This document shows positions 1 to 4,805 of a stretch of DNA of 13,885 bases, piece after piece. A model generated the notes under the pieces. It saw nothing but the letters and a program-made list of their open reading frames with translations. It did not search any database and had not been told where the DNA came from. Position 1 is the first letter of the stretch; every line of letters starts with the position of its first letter. Made by a program: the position numbers and the translations under genes. Source of the stretch: a bacterium (GTDB lineage: Bacteria; Patescibacteria; Paceibacteria; UBA9973); the NCBI GenBank assembly GCA_021813235.1, contig JAKALG010000012.1, positions 1-13,885 on the forward strand. Reading direction: 5' to 3'.

Positions 1-222
1 ATTTTTTACTAGATAAATATTTCCAGCTTTGTTTGTTTGAATCGTAGAAGTTGAAGTCTGATTGCCTTCTAGTGTTTGAGGTGTTGAAGTTGGAGCAGAA
101 GCTATAGGAGGTGTAGTGTCCGCTTTTGCAAAATTAGGATTATATAAAAAAGAAAAAATTAAAATGAAAGCAATTAGCTGTATTTTTTTTATTTTATTTA
201 TCTGCTTTGTTATATTTTTCAT
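1..222 (-). CDS. Secreted protein, N-terminal part only (runs off the left edge)
   Basis: This reading frame is open from an ATG at 222 to the window edge, giving 74 residues. The N-terminus has a lysine-rich n-region (about residues 2-13), a hydrophobic core (14-27: QLIAFILIFSFLYN) and a signal-peptidase-like site FAKA before DTT at about residue 34. A Pro/Ser/Thr/Gln-rich stretch typical of an exported linker follows (about 35-63). A weak purine-rich AGAG lies about 9 nt upstream of the ATG. It reads away from the DNA-binding gene at 555. The mature domain lies outside the window, so no function can be given. The signal peptide call is fairly safe; the true start could differ by a few codons. 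Confidence 0.7.
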   Translation of the reverse strand, partial: MKNITKQINKIKKIQLIAFILIFSFLYNPNFAKADTTPPIASAPTSTPQTLEGNQTSTSTIQTNKAGNIYLVKN

Positions 223-473
223 TTTTATATTCTCTTTTTTTATTAATTAATAATTTATATTTTAATTATAAACAATTAAAAACCCATAAACAATAGAAAA
301 AATCTCTTAAATACTATGAGAATTTATAAATTGGGAAAAGCAACAAATTCAAGAAACTGGCCTACTAAAAAATAAAAAATTAGACGATAAAAACCTAACT
401 AAAACTAAAGACTAAGAAAAGAGACTTAAAAATGCAATAAAAATAAAAAAATAACAAAAAAATATAACAAAAT

Positions 474-496
474 AAAAAAGCCTTTTAATATAAAGG
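474..496 (-). terminator. Possible weak minus-strand terminator
   Basis: Read on the minus strand, CCTTT pairs with AAAGG around a 6-nt loop (496 to 481). C and six T residues follow (480 to 474). The stem is only 5 bp with two G-C pairs, so it would be weak. If real, it would end leftward transcription from murJ after it had run antisense across the whole small gene at 555-833, because those two genes leave no intergenic space for a terminator. In such A/T-rich DNA it may be chance. Confidence 0.3.
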
Positions 497-512
497 TATA
501 AAAATAACACTT

Positions 513-552
513 CTATTATTGCTTAGTAATGTTTATTAATGTATACTAATAT
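513..552 (+). promoter_or_regulatory. Operator-like array of 10-bp direct repeats
   Basis: Three adjoining units at exact 10-bp spacing lie immediately before the start codon: TTAGTAATGT (523-532), TTATTAATGT (533-542) and ATACTAATAT (543-552). A weaker fourth, CTATTATTGC, is at 513-522. The shared core is TA-N-TAAT. The repeats cover the -35 and -10 of the gene at 555. One unit per helical turn, in direct orientation, is the arrangement expected for a BldC-like protein that binds head to tail. The adjacent gene encodes a small protein of that type, so autoregulation is a reasonable inference. Only the repeat pattern is seen directly. Confidence 0.55.
519..547 (+). promoter_or_regulatory. Sigma70-like promoter of the MerR/BldC-like gene
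   Basis: TTGCTT (519-524) and TATACT (542-547) are separated by exactly 17 bp. The expected transcription start is about 554-555, at or next to the A of the ATG at 555, so the mRNA would be leaderless. There is no Shine-Dalgarno sequence before the ATG. The -10 matches consensus at 5 of 6 positions and the -35 at 3 of 6. It overlaps the 10-bp direct repeats. Confidence 0.5.
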
Positions 553-554
553 CT

Positions 555-833
555 ATGAGCGACGAATTTATTCAAATTAAAGAAGCTGCAGAGATATTAG
601 GAGTGTCAAAACTCACTCTTCGTAACTGGGATGAAAGTGGCAAACTAACAGCTTACAGACACCCAATGAACAATTACCGAGTCTATAAAATGGAAGATAT
701 CCACAGCCTAGTAGAAAAAATAAAAAATATGGAAAAACCAACTAGTAACTCAAGAAGAAATTACTCTGCCCTTTCACGTAAAAAACATACTCCAAAAACT
801 TATAATTTAAAAGATTTGCTTTCAAAAAATTAA
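555..833 (+). CDS. Small MerR/BldC-like helix-turn-helix DNA-binding protein
   Basis: A 92-residue protein. Residues 6-27 form a MerR-type helix-turn-helix (IKEAAEILGVSKLTLRNW). The wing follows, with RHPMNNYRVYK at 35-45. Residues 46-58 form a short helix, and a basic, probably flexible tail (61-92) follows. It lacks the long coiled-coil dimerisation helix and effector domain of classical MerR regulators, so it resembles stand-alone BldC-like proteins or the recognition domains joined to some transposases and DNA methylases. No such partner gene is visible here. The start has no Shine-Dalgarno site and sits 7 nt after a -10 hexamer. The stop TAA (831-833) overlaps the murJ stop on the other strand. 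The DNA-binding role is well supported; regulation of its own promoter is inferred from the repeats. Confidence 0.85.
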   Translation: MSDEFIQIKEAAEILGVSKLTLRNWDESGKLTAYRHPMNNYRVYKMEDIHSLVEKIKNMEKPTSNSRRNYSALSRKKHTPKTYNLKDLLSKN

Positions 834-2509
834 AGCTCTTCTTGAGGAGCAACAAGAACTTTGGCACGCCAGAATCTTGTTTTTAGAGTTTCTGTCAAAT
901 CTTTTAATTCTTCGCTCTTCAAAAGATACAAAACTAAAATGCCTGCACAAATACCTAAAATCCCAGAAATAAATCCTTGCAAGAATATTCCCCAACCTGT
1001 GACTGTACCGAAGATTGGTGAAAAAATATTTAGACCTATATAAGAAACAACTCCGATAAAAAACGAAGCTCCGAGACTTTGGAAAAATGTTACAGAAATG
1101 AAAGGTTCGTTCTTCATAAAATCTCTTCGAACAAAATACCAATGCAAAAGGAAATTCAAAAAAGTTCCGACAGAGTACGCAAGTGGCAACATTAACATTT
1201 CTGTACCAGGAATATCTTCAACTTTTAATAAAGATTCAATAAAGTAACGCACACCTGCTACGCTCTCAAAGATACGCATAAAAATGAAAGACAAAATTAT
1301 AATTAAAACTGAACAAAATAAATTAACGGTTAACGGACGTTTTGTATCCCCCGCTGCATAATAGACACGAGATAATAGGGCCGTCATACCTTGAGCAAGA
1401 ATAGAGACAGAAAATATTGCAAAGGCTGCAGCAGCGAGACGTGTATCATTCCAAGAAAAAGACCCAGACCCAAGCAAAACTCGGACAATCTGTGCACGAA
1501 GAACGACAAAAAGAAAAGTTACAGGCAAGGACCAAAATATTATTTGTCGAGCGGTTAATTTCAAATGTTTTTTAAATTCATCTTTCTTTTCATAAGAAAA
1601 AGATTTTACTAAGGTTGGAAAAGCAGCTATGGCATATGAGATACCGATAATATTGAGTGGCACTGTTTGAAGATTAAAAGCAAAATTGAAAATAGAAATT
1701 GAACCACTTGGTAAATACGAAGCAAGAGCAATTATAGATAAGAGAGCAATACTATTGAAAGCAAGCCCAAGTGTTCTGGGAAAAGAAATGAGCGCAATGC
1801 GTTTAATTTCTTTAAAATTGATAGCACTGGAAAATTTAGGCGTAAAACCACAATGGAAACTCGCGATAAGTTGCACCAGAAAATGCATAAAAGCTCCGAA
1901 GATAACACCATAGACTAAACCATTGATTCCAAAGATTGGGTATAAGAAGACTACTCCTGTAATAATACCAAGATTGTAAAAAATAGGACTTAAAGAATAA
2001 ATAAAAAACTTACGGAAAAGTTGAGTAACCGTCCCAAATAAACTTGAGAGACCCATTAAGATGGGCGAAAGTAACATTATCCTAGAAAGCATAATCACTT
2101 TAGCTTGCATGATGGGAGAAAAACCTGGAGCAATGAAAGATGTTAGATTAGGAAGTAAAAAGAAAGCTATAGTGGCAACGACCACCATAGTCGCAAAGAA
2201 AACGGTAAAAATATCGTTCAACAATTTTCGTGCAGCATCTGTGACTTTCTCTCCATTCATTTTTTCTACAATGAAAGGAATAATGACAGTGATTGAAGCA
2301 AGAGAAGCAATAGAAATAAAAATTAAATCTGGAACACGAAAAGCGGCATAGTAAGCATCTAGCTCAGGTGAAGGACCAATAAAATGAGCAATATTTCTGT
2401 CACGGAAAAGAGCTAAAATTTGAGAAAGCAAAGTAAAAGAACCAAGAAGAAGTGCCGCTTGATTTATGTTTCCATATTCCTTACTGAAAATTTTCAAGAT
2501 TCTCTGCAT
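830..2509 (-). CDS. murJ: MurJ/MviN family lipid II flippase
   Basis: A 559-residue polytopic membrane protein of the MOP exporter superfamily. MurJ moves undecaprenyl-linked peptidoglycan precursor (lipid II) across the cytoplasmic membrane. The N-terminal family pattern is clear: a first membrane helix (about 18-35), then LFRDRNIAHFIG, then the LDAYYAAFRVPDLIF segment (50-64). R36, D51 and R58 occupy the region of the conserved charged residues that line the MurJ cavity. About 14 hydrophobic segments follow, which is normal for the family, and a basic cytoplasmic tail ends the protein (KSEELKDLTETLKTRF). The ATG at 2509 has no Shine-Dalgarno site and directly abuts the heptamer repeats. It lies 77 bp downstream of the O-antigen-ligase-like gene, so both could serve envelope glycan assembly. 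The last codons overlap the convergent gene at 555-833. It could instead flip another lipid-linked glycan. Confidence 0.9.
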   Translation of the reverse strand: MQRILKIFSKEYGNINQAALLLGSFTLLSQILALFRDRNIAHFIGPSPELDAYYAAFRVPDLIFISIASLASITVIIPFIVEKMNGEKVTDAARKLLNDIFTVFFATMVVVATIAFFLLPNLTSFIAPGFSPIMQAKVIMLSRIMLLSPILMGLSSLFGTVTQLFRKFFIYSLSPIFYNLGIITGVVFLYPIFGINGLVYGVIFGAFMHFLVQLIASFHCGFTPKFSSAINFKEIKRIALISFPRTLGLAFNSIALLSIIALASYLPSGSISIFNFAFNLQTVPLNIIGISYAIAAFPTLVKSFSYEKKDEFKKHLKLTARQIIFWSLPVTFLFVVLRAQIVRVLLGSGSFSWNDTRLAAAAFAIFSVSILAQGMTALLSRVYYAAGDTKRPLTVNLFCSVLIIILSFIFMRIFESVAGVRYFIESLLKVEDIPGTEMLMLPLAYSVGTFLNFLLHWYFVRRDFMKNEPFISVTFFQSLGASFFIGVVSYIGLNIFSPIFGTVTGWGIFLQGFISGILGICAGILVLYLLKSEELKDLTETLKTRFWRAKVLVAPQEEL

Positions 2510-2513
2510 GTAA

Positions 2514-2580
2514 TTAGTTTCTAGTTTCTAGTGACTAGTTTCTAGTAATTTTCCTAAAACCTAGTACCCAGAACCTAATT
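2514..2580. repeat. Two short heptamer arrays (CTAG-type)
   Basis: Five 7-bp units run from 2514 to 2548 (TTAGTTT, CTAGTTT, CTAGTGA, CTAGTTT, CTAGTAA). Four T residues follow, then four units from 2553 to 2580 (CCTAAAA, CCTAGTA, CCCAGAA, CCTAATT). They fill nearly the whole 77-bp gap between the ligase-like gene and murJ and end 5 bp before the murJ start codon. The units share a YCTAR-like core but are degenerate. Function is unknown; this may be a dispersed intergenic repeat or slippage-generated DNA. Confidence 0.7.
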
Positions 2581-2586
2581 TTATTA

Positions 2587-4668
2587 TTACTGTTTTGTTT
2601 TAGAATTGGTTGTTGAAGAAGGAGATCCTGATGTTCCATTTTTCAAAGAATTTACATATTGAATTAAATCTTTGTTGTCTGGAGCAAGAGACAAAGCTTC
2701 TCCTGCGTAAGAAGAAGCTAAAGTATCATTACCATCACTCTTTTCTATCTGAGACAAAGAAACCAAAGCTTCTATATAATCAGGCTTCAAAGCTAGAGCT
2801 TCTTTTGCAAAATCTCTAGCGTCTTTTGTTTTTCCGTCAGCAAAAAATGCACGTGCAGTGTCGAGTTTAATTCCTGGATTTAAAGGATTGAGTTCTGACG
2901 CTTTCTTATAAGCTTCAACTGCTTTACTATAAGCATCTTTTACCCCTAGCAATCCTACAGTATTATAGACAGCTCCTAAAGAACTATAGTTCAAATAATT
3001 TGTGTTATCGTATGCTATTGCCATTTGCGCACCATTTACTGCTTGATCAAAACTGGATTGCAAATCAGCTTTGTCGGCATCTGATAAAGAAGAAGAACCC
3101 TTAGAAACTATATTATTAATCTTAGTAAGATAGACCTGTGAATAAGTACGTAAATACAAATCGTTTTCATGTAGTAAAATAGCTTTGCTTATAGCATTTT
3201 CTGCAGATTGAATAGTTGTGGCGGAAAGTGTATTCCCAAAATATGAAACAGAAGCTAACTTCTCCATATATTTAAACCCAGTAGCTGCAGAAATAATCAT
3301 CAATATCACAAGAACGAGGATGGAGAAGAAACTTTTTCTGGGATCATCTAAAAAGGAAAATGAAATCTCGCCATTAGAGCGACTAGCAGAAGACAATCCG
3401 ATAAATATTCCAGTGAAAGCAAAAGCTAGTAGAAAGATGACTCCACCCGTAGAATAAAAGAAAGTAGAAACAAATAGATAAAACGATGCCACAAAAAATA
3501 CTACTATTTCCCAATTCATATTATTTCTAATACTAGAAAACAAGGCTTTCAAGCCAGCAGACATAAATAGAACAAGGAAAATAAGCCAAGCAAGAATACC
3601 TAAAACTCCAGTGGTGGAAGCAAAAGTTGGCAACAAACCAGAGCCAGAATTGAAGGAAGTATCCCAAAACTGAGTGGAATTGATAACTTGTGGTTTATAC
3701 ATTGCCCAAACTTCGCTAAACTTATTTGGACCCATTCCTAAAATTGGATCTTTCGTCAAAGCTCTCCCTGTGACTGACATTGTGGCAGAGAAAGAAGGCC
3801 TAACTTCAACATTAGATAGACCTAGACTGTTTGGCAAAATTCCTCCGATATATTGACCAGACATAAAAAATAGAAGTGAAATCATGACTACGGCAAAAGA
3901 AAAAGCTGGAAAGTGCTTCCCCTCTTCTCCTTCTTGTTTTTTACCAAAAGAAAAAGAAATTTTATAAACAAAAATAATCAGAGCGAAGATTCCAAGAAGT
4001 TCCCAAACGAGAGGAAGATTGACCGCAACAGATAATGCGATAGAAACTACTATCAAGATTCCTAAAAGCCATTTAAGCAATTTTGAAATTGAAAAAAATT
4101 CAATCATGAAGAGAGACATAACTGTAGAAAATCCAGCAAAAAGTCCAAATGCATTCCAAGAACCCAAAATGTTGTCTGTCTTGTCCCCTAAAACTCCTAG
4201 TGATAATAAATTGGGTAAGAAAAGACGAAAGGCTTGAAATACAAAAAGTACAGCAGAGGATATTATAACCCCCCAAAAAACAGTTTTTGCTTTCTTTATG
4301 TCTTTCAAGATCATTGAAGAAGCGAGCATTAAAAGAAAAGCACCAAGCATAAAATAAAAAGTACCAACGTCAAGCATAGTACCAAAAAGAGATACTTTCG
4401 GAGAAGAAGAAAGCAAAGCTGATACAAGAAACACTAAAGTAATACCTAAACCGGAAAGAAGAAGCCATGACTTTGGCATACTAATCCTGCCATCTGAGAA
4501 CCTTGCTGCTATCCAAAAGATTATTGCAATGGCTAAACCCATGACTAAAAGCAAGCCTTTCGACGTTTCTATAGGTATTTGAGTAAAAGGTAAAAAGAAA
4601 ACCGGTAATAAAACGACCACTAAAAACAGTGCCCAAAAAGAGATTCTATCTAAAATATTTGATAACAT
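2587..4668 (-). CDS. O-antigen ligase-like membrane protein with C-terminal TPRs
   Basis: A 693-residue protein with two parts. Residues about 10-465 contain some 12 membrane helices. A large extracytoplasmic loop (about 280-345) contains GRALTKDPILGMGPNKF (301-317), the G-x-GPN-x-F pattern seen in the Wzy/WaaL O-antigen ligase-polymerase family. Residues about 485-675 are soluble helical repeats, with clear TPR-like units around 575-665 (for example AVEAYKKASELNPLNPG). The Ser/Thr-rich tail is short. The family joins or polymerises lipid-linked glycans on the outer face of the membrane; the TPR region probably binds partners. A candidate promoter lies at 4767-4795 and a double hairpin in the leader at 4709-4737. 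The acceptor or substrate cannot be read from the sequence. A protein glycosylation ligase is an alternative. Confidence 0.8.
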   Translation of the reverse strand: MLSNILDRISFWALFLVVVLLPVFFLPFTQIPIETSKGLLLVMGLAIAIIFWIAARFSDGRISMPKSWLLLSGLGITLVFLVSALLSSSPKVSLFGTMLDVGTFYFMLGAFLLMLASSMILKDIKKAKTVFWGVIISSAVLFVFQAFRLFLPNLLSLGVLGDKTDNILGSWNAFGLFAGFSTVMSLFMIEFFSISKLLKWLLGILIVVSIALSVAVNLPLVWELLGIFALIIFVYKISFSFGKKQEGEEGKHFPAFSFAVVMISLLFFMSGQYIGGILPNSLGLSNVEVRPSFSATMSVTGRALTKDPILGMGPNKFSEVWAMYKPQVINSTQFWDTSFNSGSGLLPTFASTTGVLGILAWLIFLVLFMSAGLKALFSSIRNNMNWEIVVFFVASFYLFVSTFFYSTGGVIFLLAFAFTGIFIGLSSASRSNGEISFSFLDDPRKSFFSILVLVILMIISAATGFKYMEKLASVSYFGNTLSATTIQSAENAISKAILLHENDLYLRTYSQVYLTKINNIVSKGSSSLSDADKADLQSSFDQAVNGAQMAIAYDNTNYLNYSSLGAVYNTVGLLGVKDAYSKAVEAYKKASELNPLNPGIKLDTARAFFADGKTKDARDFAKEALALKPDYIEALVSLSQIEKSDGNDTLASSYAGEALSLAPDNKDLIQYVNSLKNGTSGSPSSTTNSKTKQ

Positions 4669-4708
4669 AATATTTTCTTTATTATAATAAAATGAATAAT
4701 AATCACTC

Positions 4709-4737
4709 CCGCCAAAGGCGGATCAGCCTCTGGCTGA
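4709..4737. repeat. GC-rich double hairpin in the leader of the ligase-like gene
   Basis: Two perfect hairpins sit 1 nt apart: CCGCC-AAA-GGCGG (4709-4721) and TCAGCC-TCT-GGCTGA (4723-4737). They form a GC-rich island in a very A/T-rich 137-bp gap. Neither strand shows a good T-run after the stem, so a simple terminator is not well supported. They lie between a candidate promoter and the ligase start codon, so they would be in its 5' leader. The CCGCC-AAA-GGCGG core resembles the centre of the palindrome at 10195-10226. Confidence 0.65.
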
Positions 4738-4766
4738 AATAAAAATTTAACGACTTTATTGATACT

Positions 4767-4795
4767 TATATAATACTACAAAATAACCATTTCAA
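4767..4795 (-). promoter_or_regulatory. Candidate promoter for the O-antigen-ligase-like gene
   Basis: On the minus strand TTGAAA (4795-4790) and TATATA (4772-4767) are 17 bp apart. Transcription would begin near 4760, just after leuS ends at 4806, and would give a leader of about 90 nt containing the double hairpin. The -35 matches 5 of 6 consensus positions and the -10 matches 4 of 6. Another TATAAT lies at 4686-4681, closer to the start, but has no matching -35. Confidence 0.4.
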
Positions 4796-4805
4796 ACAAT
4801 GTTGC

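Larger units (their letters stand above)
223..554. other. A-rich intergenic region between divergent genes
   Basis: No convincing gene was found in these 332 bases. The plus strand is extremely A-rich, especially 421-480. Short open stretches exist, for example an ATG at 316 with 19 codons and a start-less frame at 320-415, but nothing supports expression. The right end holds a hairpin followed on the minus strand by a T-run (474-496), then the promoter and 10-bp repeats of the gene at 555. The left end must hold the promoter of the secreted-protein gene, which I could not place. Confidence 0.6.

Noticed and set aside
316..375. A 19-codon ORF starting ATG at 316, and an overlapping start-less frame at 320-415 with gene-like composition
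   Set aside because: Very short, no ribosome-binding site and no recognisable protein; the second frame has no start codon. Could be a decayed remnant, but the sequence does not prove it.
833..850. Hairpin at the end of murJ (GCTC/GAGC) followed on the minus strand by TTTAATTTTTT as a murJ terminator
   Set aside because: Only four paired bases before a mismatch, and the T-run is interrupted; too weak to list.
822..1142. 106-aa minus-strand frame inside murJ
   Set aside because: It is a shadow of murJ in another frame, with abnormal composition (many Arg, Phe, Cys, Ser) and no domain.
2514..2580. CRISPR array or telomere-like sequence from the heptamers
   Set aside because: Units are 7 bp, degenerate and contiguous with no spacers; nine copies between two genes give no support for a chromosome end.
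4669..4805. tRNA or riboswitch in the largest minus-strand gap
   Set aside because: No cloverleaf, T-loop or known aptamer pattern is visible; only the double hairpin and promoter-like motifs are.
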